A stretch of 17,570 bases of DNA, taken from an uncultured Clostridia bacterium. Its GTDB lineage: Bacteria > Bacillota > Clostridia > Christensenellales > Borkfalkiaceae. Below the pieces are notes generated by a model that was given only the letters and a program-made list of their open reading frames with translations, made no database searches and was not told the origin of the DNA. Of the stretch, positions 1 through 8,693 are shown one piece after another. Position 1 is the first letter of the stretch. Every line of letters starts with the position of its first letter. The translations under genes and the position numbers were made by a program. The stretch spans positions 1 to 17,570 of the forward strand of contig CAMWWA010000007.1 of NCBI GenBank assembly GCA_947177825.1, given 5' to 3'.

Positions 1-16
1 GTTTTAAGAGGTAACT

Positions 17-2527
17 ATGAAGAGAAAATTTTTAGCCTGTGCGCTTGCTTTAACGGCGGTTGCGTCGGCGGCGGCTTTTGCAGGGTGCGGTCTGTTCGGC
101 GGAGGAAAGGGCAACGGTGACGACAAAACCGTCCTTCAGGACAATATGCGTTTCGAGCTTAAGGACGACGACACGTACGAGCTTGCGCGCTACGAGTATG
201 CGGACCTGCGCGACGGATACGACGCGGACGATAACTTCGTGGCGGGGTATAAAGGCGAGGGCGAAACGGTTACCGTTCCAGACACGGTGAACGGCAAGGC
301 GGTGACCTCGGTTAAAGTGTATGCGTTCAGCGGTACGGGCGTAAAGAGCGTGACTCTGCCCGATGCTATTTCCGTTCTGCCCGACAGAATATTCGAAGGC
401 TGCACGCTTTTGCAGACGGTCAATACGTCCACCGTTACGACGATAGGTAAAACGGCGTTCAGCGACTGCACGAAACTCGAAAGCATTGCGTTTGAAAGCG
501 GGCTGACCGAAATAGGCGAACGCGCTTTCGAAGGCTGCTCCGCGCTTGCAACTTTGACCCTGCCCGACACGGTTAAAACGATAGGCGCAAACTGCTTCTA
601 CAATTGCGCTTTCGAAAGTGTTAACACCGCGGGCGTGGAGGCGCTGGGCAACTTGGCGTTTTATAATTGCGCAAACGTCGTTTCGTTTAACCTGCCAAAT
701 ATCGTAACTATCGGGGAGCGCGCTTTCGGCGGCTGCGAAAAGCTGACCGAAATGACGATTGGCAATAAGCTTGAATCGTGCGCGGCGAACCTGAACGAGC
801 TGACCAAAATCAGCATAGCCAGCCCTATTCAGGATAAAATGTTCCAGTGGGCGAAAAAGCTTACCGACGTGACGCTGGGCGAGGGTGTGACCTCCATAGG
901 CGAAATGGCGTTTGGCTATTGCTTTGCGTTAAAGAATATAACCATGCCCGCAACGCTGACCGAAATAGGCGACCGGGCGTTCTGGGAAAGCGGGCTGACG
1001 GCGATAACCATACCCGCTTCTGTAAAGGCGGTGGGCGAGGAAGCCTTTTACGCCTGCCGGAGCCTTGCAAGCTTAACCATTGAAAACGGCGTGGAAAGCA
1101 TTGGCGAGTCCGCGTTCAAGGAAACGGGCATAACCTCTCTTTCGCTGCCCGCTTCGGTGAAGTCGGTGGGGAACAAAGCGTTTTCGGACTGTAACGACCT
1201 TAAAGAAATCACGCTTTCCGAGGGGCTGGAAACTATCGGCAACCTTGCGTTTGCAATCAAGGGCGCGGAAACGCTGGATATAGTGCTGCCGTCCACGGTT
1301 AAGTCGATAGGCGGCGGCTGCTTCAATTACGGTGGTTGGGGCAACGACAGGGGCATCACGGCAAACAAAATAATTATCAACGACACGGTTGAAACGGTGG
1401 GCGAAAACATTTTAAAGGACTGCAAGGTGAAGGAGCTCACCGTGCCCGCAAGCTACGGGCACAACGCGTCCTCCGTCGAAACCTTAACGCTGTTCGGGGA
1501 GGGCGATATTCCCGCCTCCGCATACCAGTATTGCACGGCTTTAAAGACGGTCAATCTGGGCGCGGGAGTAAAGCGCATAGGCGCGTACGCTTTCAAAGGG
1601 CTTGAAAGCATAAATCTGGACGGGGTTGAATATCTGGGCACTTATGCACTCGGCGACCTTTCCGCGCTCACCTACACGAGCAGCGAAAACGGCGTGAACT
1701 GCATTGACGGCTGGGTAATATCTTCCGACTATTCTAACGGCGGTGCAACCAGCCTCGATTTGAGCGGCTACACGGGCATATATAGCAACGCGTTCAGAAA
1801 GACGGAAACCAACGATACCTCCGTATTGACTACGGTTGCGCTGGTCGGCTCTGACGATACTTCCAATTTAAAGTTTATAGGCGACCGCGCTTTTGCGGAA
1901 TCGGGAATAACGGCGGTGGAGGTGCCCGCAAGTTTGCAGGCGTGGAACGGTGCGTTCAGGGAGTGCAGGTCGCTTTCGACGATTGCAATTCAGCGCGGCG
2001 TGGAAAAGATAGCCGACAGTGCGTTCACCGACTGTACGGGGCTGGAAGGCTTTAATCTTGCGGATACAGACGTCGTTGAAATAGGAAATTCGGCGTTCAG
2101 CGGCTGCACGAATTTGCGGTTGATTACGCTCCCGAACGGCATTAAAAAGATAGGAAACGACGCGTTTTATTTCTGCACTGCGCTTATGACCGTCGACCTT
2201 AAAGGCACGGAGGAAATCGGAGAGGACGCATTCTACCGCTGCACTTCGCTGGGTGAAGTGGTAATGGGCTCCGTAAAGATAATCGGTGACAGCGCGTTCT
2301 CATCGTGCTCGTCGCTTACGGAATACGACCTGCCCGCTTCCGTGACCGAAATAGGTTACAGCGCGCTGGGCTGTGCGGAGGTCATAAACTACGCGGGCAC
2401 GCCCGAGCAGTGGTCGGCAATCGACAAGGGCGGCAAGTATAATCACGATATATGGCACACGGAAAACGATTTGACCGTAAACTTCGGCGATGGCAGCAGC
2501 GTAACCTTGCAGCGCAAGCAAAATTGA
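17..2527 (+). CDS. BspA-like leucine-rich-repeat surface lipoprotein
   Basis: The 836-residue product starts with a lipoprotein signal peptide: Lys/Arg at positions 2-4, a hydrophobic stretch, and a lipobox ending AFAG-C24. It is therefore probably tethered to the outer face of the membrane. From about residue 85 to 790 it is built of many 22-24 residue repeats of the type LPxxVxxIGxxAFxxCxxL, the LRR_5 (BspA/Treponema) family. The repeats end in a cap-like segment, INYAGTPEQW (near residue 790), that is common at the end of such arrays. I see no catalytic domain, LPXTG motif or C-terminal membrane helix. The start is backed by AAGAGGT at 6-12. BspA-type proteins are associated with adhesion to host or other cells; that role is inferred here. 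No clear terminator follows, only AT-rich dyads. The promoter lies outside the window. Confidence 0.9.
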   Translation: MKRKFLACALALTAVASAAAFAGCGLFGGGKGNGDDKTVLQDNMRFELKDDDTYELARYEYADLRDGYDADDNFVAGYKGEGETVTVPDTVNGKAVTSVKVYAFSGTGVKSVTLPDAISVLPDRIFEGCTLLQTVNTSTVTTIGKTAFSDCTKLESIAFESGLTEIGERAFEGCSALATLTLPDTVKTIGANCFYNCAFESVNTAGVEALGNLAFYNCANVVSFNLPNIVTIGERAFGGCEKLTEMTIGNKLESCAANLNELTKISIASPIQDKMFQWAKKLTDVTLGEGVTSIGEMAFGYCFALKNITMPATLTEIGDRAFWESGLTAITIPASVKAVGEEAFYACRSLASLTIENGVESIGESAFKETGITSLSLPASVKSVGNKAFSDCNDLKEITLSEGLETIGNLAFAIKGAETLDIVLPSTVKSIGGGCFNYGGWGNDRGITANKIIINDTVETVGENILKDCKVKELTVPASYGHNASSVETLTLFGEGDIPASAYQYCTALKTVNLGAGVKRIGAYAFKGLESINLDGVEYLGTYALGDLSALTYTSSENGVNCIDGWVISSDYSNGGATSLDLSGYTGIYSNAFRKTETNDTSVLTTVALVGSDDTSNLKFIGDRAFAESGITAVEVPASLQAWNGAFRECRSLSTIAIQRGVEKIADSAFTDCTGLEGFNLADTDVVEIGNSAFSGCTNLRLITLPNGIKKIGNDAFYFCTALMTVDLKGTEEIGEDAFYRCTSLGEVVMGSVKIIGDSAFSSCSSLTEYDLPASVTEIGYSALGCAEVINYAGTPEQWSAIDKGGKYNHDIWHTENDLTVNFGDGSSVTLQRKQN

Positions 2528-2528
2528 C

Positions 2529-2561
2529 TTTGTTACTTTATAACAAAATTCGTTACGAATT
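2529..2561. repeat. Two adjoining short inverted repeats upstream of the pectinesterase promoter
   Basis: TTTGTTA-CTTTA-TAACAAA (2529-2547) is followed at once by AATTCG-TTA-CGAATT (2547-2561). Both dyads are perfect in their arms. They lie just after the stop of the LRR gene and 13 bases upstream of the -35 box of the next gene. They could be operator sites for a dimeric regulator or a weak AT-rich hairpin ending the upstream transcript. There is no T-tract, so I favour a DNA-binding site, at low certainty. Confidence 0.4.
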
Positions 2562-2573
2562 AACTAAAATATA

Positions 2574-2602
2574 TTGACTTGCAATTGACTTAGTGATAAA
2601 AT
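2574..2602 (+). promoter_or_regulatory. Sigma-A type extended -10 promoter for the pectinesterase gene
   Basis: The -35 box TTGACT (2574-2579) is followed by a 17-base spacer and the -10 box TAAAAT (2597-2602). A TGA lies directly before the -10 box, which gives an extended -10. A second TTGACT at 2585-2590 is too close to the -10 box to be used. The predicted transcript starts near 2609 and has a leader of about 130 bases. Confidence 0.7.
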
Positions 2603-2664
2603 AAAGGCAGTGTAAATAAATATTATTGAAAAGCCTTTTCTTTTATCCTATGGTTAAAAGAGAG

Positions 2665-2698
2665 GCGCGGCGTTGCAAAACGCCGCGCAAATATTTTT
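2665..2698 (+). terminator. Terminator-like hairpin inside the pectinesterase leader
   Basis: GCGCGGCGTT (2665-2674) pairs perfectly with AACGCCGCGC (2679-2688) across a GCAA tetraloop, and is followed by AAATATTTTT. The hairpin lies between the promoter at 2574-2602 and the gene start at 2742. It would stop transcripts before the gene unless it is bypassed. A weaker stem, CTTTTA/TAAAAG (2640-2645 with 2655-2660), lies just upstream. No GC-rich antiterminator partner is visible in the leader. Alternatively it is the delayed terminator of the LRR gene, or the end of a short RNA of about 90 bases. Confidence 0.6.
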
Positions 2699-2741
2699 AA
2701 TTGCGGAAAGAAGGCAAGGGCAATTCAGTATAGGAGGAAAA

Positions 2742-5700
2742 ATGAATAAATTAACCAAACTTCTGTCCGTATTCGCAATTGCGGGCGCTATCGGAACGGG
2801 TGTTGCCGGTTTGACCGGTTGCCATAAGCACACCTATTCCGATGAATGGACTCCTGCTGAGGACGGCAGTGGTCACTACCACGTAGCAACCTGTAAGCAC
2901 ACCGACAAGCACAGCAAAATCGAGCCCCACGGCGATGCGGGCACCGACGGCAAGTGCCCCGACTGCGGCTATCAGCTGACTACGCCTACGCCCGGACCTA
3001 CACCGGAACACACCACTCACAACTATACATATGTGGACAACAATAACGGCACCCACACCGGTACCTGCAGCGGTTGCGACGCTACCGTCACTAACGAGGC
3101 GCATACCTGGGGCTCAGATAATAAGTGCACCAAGTGCGGTCACGTAATGACGCCTACCGACCTGAACGCGGACGATTTGTCGGCAACTCCGGTAGTAGTG
3201 CAGACCTTTGCAGACGAAACGGGAACTCCCGCGCAGGTCGGCGCACCCAAAGTACCCGCATATTCGGGTCCCGCAGCGGCGCTTGAAAACGGCCAGGTAG
3301 ACGCGCTGTTTGAATTCGACCCCGCAGACCTTGCCACGAAAAAGCATGAAGACGGTTGGACTAACGGCGCATTCTCCATAAGTAAAAATACGGAAATCCG
3401 CGGAAGAGTAAAGACGGGTCTTTACGAAGGCACTACCTGCGTAAACGCAACCTATGTGACCGTAAATTCGGTTAAGTTGGCCGGTTCAAGCGACGCGCTT
3501 GAAATCAAGGTCCCCGCTGCCGGCACTTTGCAATTCTACGTTCAGAACGGTTCGAGCGGCGCTGTCGGCACACAGACGGTCATCCTCACAAAGCCCGACG
3601 GAACTAAAGAAAACATAGATTATCCTGCAGACGGAAACAGCAGTACCGTTCAGCGCATAACCAAGCAGCTTGATGCGGCAGGTAAATATACAATTTCGCG
3701 TACGTCCGGCACTTCGGATATATACTACGCTAAATTTACCACCACTGTTGACGAATCGCCTGTTGAAAGCATTCAGATTGCAAATACGGGCAAGACCGAT
3801 TTCCTTGTAGGTCAGCAGCTTGACTGCACGTCGGTTGCGGTAGTGCGTGTGCACGAGACGGGCGTTACCATTCCCGTTCCTTCCAGCAACATCGAAATCG
3901 ACGCAAGCGAATACAACCCCGCGGTTGCAGGCACTTACGCAATTAAGGTTAAGTATACGCTTGAAGGCAACCTCGACAGCGAAAAGACAGTATTCGAAAC
4001 TTCCTATGACGTAAACGTATACGATTACGGCGATTTAAGCGTGCACGTTGAATACGTTAAGCAGGGCTCACAATCTGCGGCGGGCAACGGCACTTACGTA
4101 AACAACGCGTTCAGACAGTACTACACGGTAGGCGAAACCTTCTCGACCGACGGTATTGCTTTAAGCGTAGTAGGTAAGCTGGGCGAAAAGACCAAGGACT
4201 TCACGCTTGACTCAAGCGTTGCAACCATTACGGGCGCAGACCTTACAAAGGCAGGCGTGCAGACCGTTAAGATTGCATACACCATAAACGGCATAACCAA
4301 GGCTAAGGGCGTGTTGATAACCGTAAAGGAAAAGCCCGGTAATATCGCTGAGGAAAGCGAAGTAATAGTTGCGGTAAACAAAGACTTTGCGCAGACCAAC
4401 GTCGGCACGAAGAACGCGTACGGCGCTTACAGATTCAACACCATTCAGCAGGCGCTCGAATTCCTCGGCGCGGCAGAGCTTGACGAAAATACTTCCAAGA
4501 CTATGTATCTTGCAGAGGGTACGTATTGGGAGAAGGTAGAGGTCAACGTTCCCAACCTTACCATAATCGGTGCGGGCGCGGAAAAGACCAAGATAGAATA
4601 CAACGCGCTTTACGGCGTAGTGGACGCGGGCGGCTTCTCTCACGTTACCGACTCGACGGCTACCTTCAACGTAAGAGACAAGGCTGTCGGCTTCACCATC
4701 AAGGGCGTAACCATTTCCAACTACTATAACACTGCGGAATCTTACGAAGGCGCGCCCAGCAACGACTGCCGTGCGCTTGCAATGCTTATTATGGCGGATA
4801 AGGTTGTAGTTGAAGATTGTACGCTTCTCGGCTACCAGGATACGCTCGAACTGTTCACGGGCAGACAGCTGTTTAAGAACTGTCTGATTAAGGGCGTTAC
4901 CGACTACATCTTCGGTACCAACAATACCACTTACTTCTATAAGTGCGAATTGAGAAATATCGCGCATAAGAACGGTTTAAAGCAGCCCGGTTACGTAACC
5001 GCATTCAAGGGCAACAACAAGGGCACCGCTACCGACAAGATAACTTACGGTGCAATCTTCGACGACTGTGACTTCACGGCGGACGAGGGCGTTCCCGATA
5101 CCTGCGCGATGGGCAGAGCCTGGGGTGTTGACGCCGCGGTTATGGTAATGAATTCCAGAATCGGCGGACACATTTCCAAGGGTGCAAGCACCAGTTCGGG
5201 CGGCAGATATATCAGCATGGGCAACGGCGACCCTACGGGCTGTCAGTTTGTCGAATACAACAACACGGGCGACGGCGCTATAACCGAAAGCCTTGCAACC
5301 GTTACCGTGCTTACCGCAGAGCAGGCAGCAAACTACAATAACTTCGAAGTTATCTTCGGCAAGGTAAACAATAAGGTAACCTATTCCGGCGCTTGGGACG
5401 GCTCTAACGGTTCGAAAGTAACCGAAAAGTCCTTCAACTTCGACGATATTAAGGAAGAAGCTTTCAATTACGCAGACTTCACCGATATGTACAACGGCTT
5501 ATCCGTAAAGGGAAGCGGCAACATACAGTCAAGCAAATCCCAGGTTAAGTTCGTTGCAGGCTCCGTAATTAAGGTAGGCATTAAGGGTAAGGTTACCGTT
5601 ACCTGGTACGGCGGCGACTACGGAACCGAAGCAAACGGCAGAATAGTATATAAGGACGGCTATGCTACCATCAATATCATCGGTAGCGCAGACGACCAGA

Positions 5701-6983
5701 TTTATATCACGAAAATTACCGTTGATTTGACGCAAGTTCCCGAAGATACCGTTGAACGCACCGTAACCATTAAGGAAGGCGAAAACGTTCTTGAAACCCT
5801 TACGGTAAACGACGGCGACAAGGTAACCTTAAAGCACATTAAATCTTTGATTACGGGCGAAGCTTACGCAGGTAAGGAGATTGACAAGGTTTACGGCGCG
5901 GACGGTGAGACCGAATTCAACCTCGACACCGCAATCGGCGCTGATACGACTATTATCGTAACGGTAAAGGATAAGCAGGCTGTTTCTCAGAAGACCATAA
6001 CCACGGCTACTAAGTACGTTTACGACAAAGATGCGGAAGCAATAGAGGATACCGAATACTTCAAGTTTACGAATTGCGCTAAAAACAGCGACTGGTTCAA
6101 GTTCGGTCACGTGGCGGGCAGCTCGATTGAGTTTACCGTAGACCAAGGCGCGGTTATAACCTGGACCTGCTCGCCTTACGAACAGGGCTCCGTTTCAATC
6201 AACGGCGTTGACCAGCATACGTCCGCGAACTCCGTTGTAGTGTACGTTTGCGCCGAAGGCGGTAAAATTACCATTACTGCAAGCAATACGTGCTACTTCA
6301 AAGAACTGTCGGTAGTATTCTCGACGACCCATACGGTTGCGTTCGACCTTAACTATGGTGATGGGGAAGAATCACCTGCAATGGACAGCGTAACCGTTCT
6401 CAACGAAGGCAAGGTAACTAAGCCTTCCGACCCTACCCGTACGGGTTACACGTTCGTACATTGGTACACGGGCGACGACGACAGCGTTGAGTACGATTTC
6501 AACACTCCCGTAACCGAGCCGATTACGTTAAAGGCAAAGTGGAGTGCGGGTGAAAAGGAGTACCTTACCATTACGGCGGAAACTGCGGCAGCTGACGCAA
6601 AAATCGAAAGAAACTCGGGTGCGTTGACAAGTACGGACTATTTCAATGTATCGGGCACGTGGGCTAACAACAGCGGTCATCCCCAGTTCCAGGAGAACGC
6701 AAAAATAAGCTTCTACGTTACTGCCGGAGCGCATATCGATATGTCGGCTTTATATAGCGGAGGCAGAGATTACACGTTTAAGGCTACGGTAGGAGATACC
6801 GTATGCGCACCGCAGGTAAAACAGACTGGCGATAGTTTTTCGTTTGACATCGAAGATATTTTATTGGATGCGGAAGGAAATGCTGTAAGCGCTGCGGGCG
6901 TTGACAAAATTCTTGTTGAAATTACCGCAGTTAGTGGCTCTCATTGCCAGTCGATAATTGTTACTTATCCTTCGGCTGAATAA
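2742..6983 (+). CDS. Multidomain surface lipoprotein with pectinesterase domain
   Basis: The start chosen is the ATG at 2742, 4 bases after TAGGAGG (2731-2737). An upstream in-frame TTG lies inside a hairpin and is unlikely. The product has 1413 residues. A signal peptide ends in the lipobox LTG-C27. Residues 27-137 are rich in His and CxxC pairs (Cys 72/75, 109/112, 129/132). Two Ig-like modules follow (about 338-427 and 430-530). The carbohydrate esterase family 8 pectinesterase beta-helix spans about 539-872. It shows EGTYWEK, GYQDTL with acid/base Asp700, TDYIFG with nucleophile Asp721, and GRAW with Arg792. The position normally held by the first oxyanion Gln (QAVAL-type motif) is Arg677. 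Further on are two beta-rich, probably carbohydrate-binding modules, an InlB/Flg_new-type repeat (about 1197-1267) and another beta-rich end domain. The probable role is removal of methyl esters from dietary or plant pectin at the cell surface. No lyase or transporter is adjacent. Confidence 0.88.
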   Translation: MNKLTKLLSVFAIAGAIGTGVAGLTGCHKHTYSDEWTPAEDGSGHYHVATCKHTDKHSKIEPHGDAGTDGKCPDCGYQLTTPTPGPTPEHTTHNYTYVDNNNGTHTGTCSGCDATVTNEAHTWGSDNKCTKCGHVMTPTDLNADDLSATPVVVQTFADETGTPAQVGAPKVPAYSGPAAALENGQVDALFEFDPADLATKKHEDGWTNGAFSISKNTEIRGRVKTGLYEGTTCVNATYVTVNSVKLAGSSDALEIKVPAAGTLQFYVQNGSSGAVGTQTVILTKPDGTKENIDYPADGNSSTVQRITKQLDAAGKYTISRTSGTSDIYYAKFTTTVDESPVESIQIANTGKTDFLVGQQLDCTSVAVVRVHETGVTIPVPSSNIEIDASEYNPAVAGTYAIKVKYTLEGNLDSEKTVFETSYDVNVYDYGDLSVHVEYVKQGSQSAAGNGTYVNNAFRQYYTVGETFSTDGIALSVVGKLGEKTKDFTLDSSVATITGADLTKAGVQTVKIAYTINGITKAKGVLITVKEKPGNIAEESEVIVAVNKDFAQTNVGTKNAYGAYRFNTIQQALEFLGAAELDENTSKTMYLAEGTYWEKVEVNVPNLTIIGAGAEKTKIEYNALYGVVDAGGFSHVTDSTATFNVRDKAVGFTIKGVTISNYYNTAESYEGAPSNDCRALAMLIMADKVVVEDCTLLGYQDTLELFTGRQLFKNCLIKGVTDYIFGTNNTTYFYKCELRNIAHKNGLKQPGYVTAFKGNNKGTATDKITYGAIFDDCDFTADEGVPDTCAMGRAWGVDAAVMVMNSRIGGHISKGASTSSGGRYISMGNGDPTGCQFVEYNNTGDGAITESLATVTVLTAEQAANYNNFEVIFGKVNNKVTYSGAWDGSNGSKVTEKSFNFDDIKEEAFNYADFTDMYNGLSVKGSGNIQSSKSQVKFVAGSVIKVGIKGKVTVTWYGGDYGTEANGRIVYKDGYATINIIGSADDQIYITKITVDLTQVPEDTVERTVTIKEGENVLETLTVNDGDKVTLKHIKSLITGEAYAGKEIDKVYGADGETEFNLDTAIGADTTIIVTVKDKQAVSQKTITTATKYVYDKDAEAIEDTEYFKFTNCAKNSDWFKFGHVAGSSIEFTVDQGAVITWTCSPYEQGSVSINGVDQHTSANSVVVYVCAEGGKITITASNTCYFKELSVVFSTTHTVAFDLNYGDGEESPAMDSVTVLNEGKVTKPSDPTRTGYTFVHWYTGDDDSVEYDFNTPVTEPITLKAKWSAGEKEYLTITAETAAADAKIERNSGALTSTDYFNVSGTWANNSGHPQFQENAKISFYVTAGAHIDMSALYSGGRDYTFKATVGDTVCAPQVKQTGDSFSFDIEDILLDAEGNAVSAAGVDKILVEITAVSGSHCQSIIVTYPSAE

Positions 6984-7003
6984 TTGAACTGACACAACTT
7001 AAA

Positions 7004-7033
7004 AAAGGGGCGCGGCGCAAGCCGCGCCCCTTT
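7004..7033 (+). terminator. Intrinsic terminator after the pectinesterase gene
   Basis: AAAGGGGCGCGGC (7004-7016) pairs perfectly with GCCGCGCCCCTTT (7021-7033) around a GCAA loop. A run of A precedes it, so it could also end minus-strand transcripts. The T-tract on the + strand is short (TTTAA). Confidence 0.8.
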
Positions 7034-7089
7034 AACTTGGGCGGCAATCTTTATTCGCCATAAATTCCCAACTATTTTCACAATACGTA

Positions 7090-7118
7090 TTGATTTTTCG
7101 TCGGGTATATATTATAAT
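7090..7118 (+). promoter_or_regulatory. Sigma-A promoter of the phosphofructokinase gene
   Basis: TTGATT (7090-7095), a 17-base spacer, and a consensus TATAAT (7113-7118). Transcription should start near 7125. A small hairpin, ACGGCA-GTT-TGCCGT (7129-7143), then lies at the very 5' end of the mRNA, where it may protect the message from decay. Confidence 0.75.
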
Positions 7119-7171
7119 AAATTTAAGTACGGCAGTTTGCCGTCAAACTAAAAATATTAGGGGAATTATTT

Positions 7172-8395
7172 ATGAAGAACGTAATCGTAGGACAGTCGGG
7201 AGGACCTACTTCCGTAATCAACGCAAGCCTTTTGGGCGTATTCAAGACGGCTAAGGACAGGGGCGCGGACATCGTATACGGAATGGTGCACGGCATTAAA
7301 GGACTTTTGGATAAGGACGTCGTAGACCTTTCCAAGCAGATTAAGAACGACCTTGATATGGACCTTTTAAAGAGAACTCCGTCGTCCTTCCTCGGCTCCT
7401 GCCGTTATAAACTGCCTGCAATCGAGGGCAACGAAAAAACTTACGACCAGATATTTGCAACCTTGAAGGAGCTTGACATTTACGCCTTTTTCTATATCGG
7501 CGGCAACGACTCTATGGACACCATAGACAAGCTTTCCAAGTACGGCAAAAAGATTGGCAGCCCCATACGCTTTATGGGTTGTCCCAAGACGATTGACAAC
7601 GACCTTGCAATCACCGACCACACGCCCGGCTACGGCTCGGCGGCTAAGTACATAGCGGCTACCACCAAGGAAATTATCCGCGACGGTCTGGTTTACGACT
7701 ATCCCGTTGTTTCGGTTATCGAGGTCATGGGAAGAAACGCAGGCTGGCTGACCGCGGCTGCGGCTCTTGCGCGCGGCGAGGACTGCGAAGGTGTGGATAT
7801 GATTTATCTGCCCGAGCGCGTGTTCGACGTTGACGCGTTCGTTAAGAAGACGGGCGAGATGCTGAAAGAGAACCGCTCGATAGTTATCGCCGTTTCGGAG
7901 GGCGTAAAGGTAGCGGACGGCAGATACGTGTGCGAGCTTGCAGACCACGTTGACTACGTTGACGCGTTCGGTCATAAACAGCTTGCAGGCACGGCAAGAT
8001 ACCTTGCGGGCAAGGTTGCCGAAAAGTATGGCGTTAAGACGCGTGCAATCGAGCTTTCGTCCCTGCAGCGCTGCGCGGCGCACATCACCTCGCGTATCGA
8101 CGTAACCGAAGCTTTCAACTCCGCAGGCGCGGCTGTTAAGGCGGCGTTCGAGGGCAAGACGGGCATGGTTGCGTGCTTAAAGCGCGTTTCCGAAGACCCC
8201 TATATGTGCATTACCGAGCTTGCAAACGTTTCGGACATTGCAAACGTGGAAAAGAAGGTGCCCGCAGAGTGGATAACCGCGGACGGCACTTACGTAACGC
8301 CCGAACTCATACACTATATCCGTCCGCTCATTCAGTCGGAAATCACGCCGCTGTGGGTTGACGGTCTGCCCAGACATTTAAGACTGGTCAAATAA
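7172..8395 (+). CDS. pfp: 6-phosphofructokinase, pyrophosphate-type
   Basis: A 407-residue PfkA-superfamily enzyme that phosphorylates fructose 6-phosphate to fructose 1,6-bisphosphate in the cytosol. The N-terminal phosphoryl-donor loop reads GQSGGPTSVIN (7-17). The donor motif is GGNDS (110-114), and the substrate/catalytic motif is CPKTIDND (137-144). MGRNAGW (186-192) and IYLPE (211-215) complete the active site. Asp in GGxDS and Lys in PKTIDND are the residues that mark PPi-dependent enzymes; ATP enzymes have Gly at both places. I therefore call PPi as donor, which would make the step reversible. The family also contains enzymes of mixed donor use, so biochemical specificity is inferred. 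The length is normal for the 400-residue PPi clade. AGGGGAA at 7159-7165 supports the start. It forms a single-gene unit with its own promoter and a strong terminator. Confidence 0.93.
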   Translation: MKNVIVGQSGGPTSVINASLLGVFKTAKDRGADIVYGMVHGIKGLLDKDVVDLSKQIKNDLDMDLLKRTPSSFLGSCRYKLPAIEGNEKTYDQIFATLKELDIYAFFYIGGNDSMDTIDKLSKYGKKIGSPIRFMGCPKTIDNDLAITDHTPGYGSAAKYIAATTKEIIRDGLVYDYPVVSVIEVMGRNAGWLTAAAALARGEDCEGVDMIYLPERVFDVDAFVKKTGEMLKENRSIVIAVSEGVKVADGRYVCELADHVDYVDAFGHKQLAGTARYLAGKVAEKYGVKTRAIELSSLQRCAAHITSRIDVTEAFNSAGAAVKAAFEGKTGMVACLKRVSEDPYMCITELANVSDIANVEKKVPAEWITADGTYVTPELIHYIRPLIQSEITPLWVDGLPRHLRLVK

Positions 8396-8413
8396 TTTAA
8401 ACTTTGATTTTAC

Positions 8414-8446
8414 GCCGCGCGGCAAGTATTGCCGCGCGGCTTTTTT
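8414..8446 (+). terminator. Strong intrinsic terminator of pfp
   Basis: The 12-bp stem GCCGCGCGGCAA (8414-8425) / TTGCCGCGCGGC (8429-8440) has a GTA loop and is followed by TTTTTT. The T-run overlaps the stop codon of the convergent minus-strand gene. Confidence 0.9.
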
Positions 8447-8693
8447 ACCGTCCGTTTTTCATGCGGTTGATTATGCGTTCGTGCCTCTCTATAACGTCCG
8501 CCATAACGTTGTGTTTTTCGACGGGCGGAGGCGCGCTTTGACTTGCCGCTGCGCCGTCGGTCTGTCCGTTGCCCTGCGGCGCGGTAAAACCGCTTTCCTC
8601 AGGCTGTGCCGAAAGGGTGCCGTTCTGCGCGGAGGTCATGCCGCCGAGCAGCTTCAAAAAATTAAAAAGAGCAAAATTTTCCGTGAAATGCAT
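8445..8693 (-). CDS. Small hypothetical protein (82 aa)
   Basis: I do not recognise this protein. The N-terminus is hydrophobic-helical (about residues 3-18: FTENFALFNFLKLLGG). The middle is low-complexity, rich in Gln, Ala, Ser and Pro. The C-terminus is a charged helix with EKHNVMADVIERHERIINRM. That layout, a short helix, a flexible linker and a basic helix, looks like a genuine small protein, and the opposite-strand frame has the Cys/Arg-rich look of a shadow. AAGGAG (minus strand) lies only one base before the ATG, closer than usual, and TATAAT lies 7 bases before the ATG. An internal Met at residue 19 is an alternative start, but I see no ribosome site for it. It converges on pfp and diverges from the lipoprotein gene at 8805. 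Confidence 0.6.
   Translation of the reverse strand: MHFTENFALFNFLKLLGGMTSAQNGTLSAQPEESGFTAPQGNGQTDGAAASQSAPPPVEKHNVMADVIERHERIINRMKNGR

Noticed and set aside
85..2400. Repeated DNA in the LRR gene, considered as a tandem-repeat or CRISPR-like array.
   Set aside because: The periodicity is at protein level (22-24 residues) with diverged DNA. There are no identical repeats with unique spacers.
2673..2741. An upstream TTG start that would add 23 residues to the pectinesterase.
   Set aside because: The TTG lies in the terminator-like stem without a ribosome site. The ATG at 2742 has a strong TAGGAGG and begins a proper signal peptide.
4212..4967. A 251-codon minus-strand frame inside the pectinesterase gene.
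   Set aside because: It is antisense to a clear domain-bearing gene and its product has no recognisable motif. Long antisense frames arise from codon bias. The same holds for 7367-8083, 8763-9392, 12183-12857 and 14648-15229.
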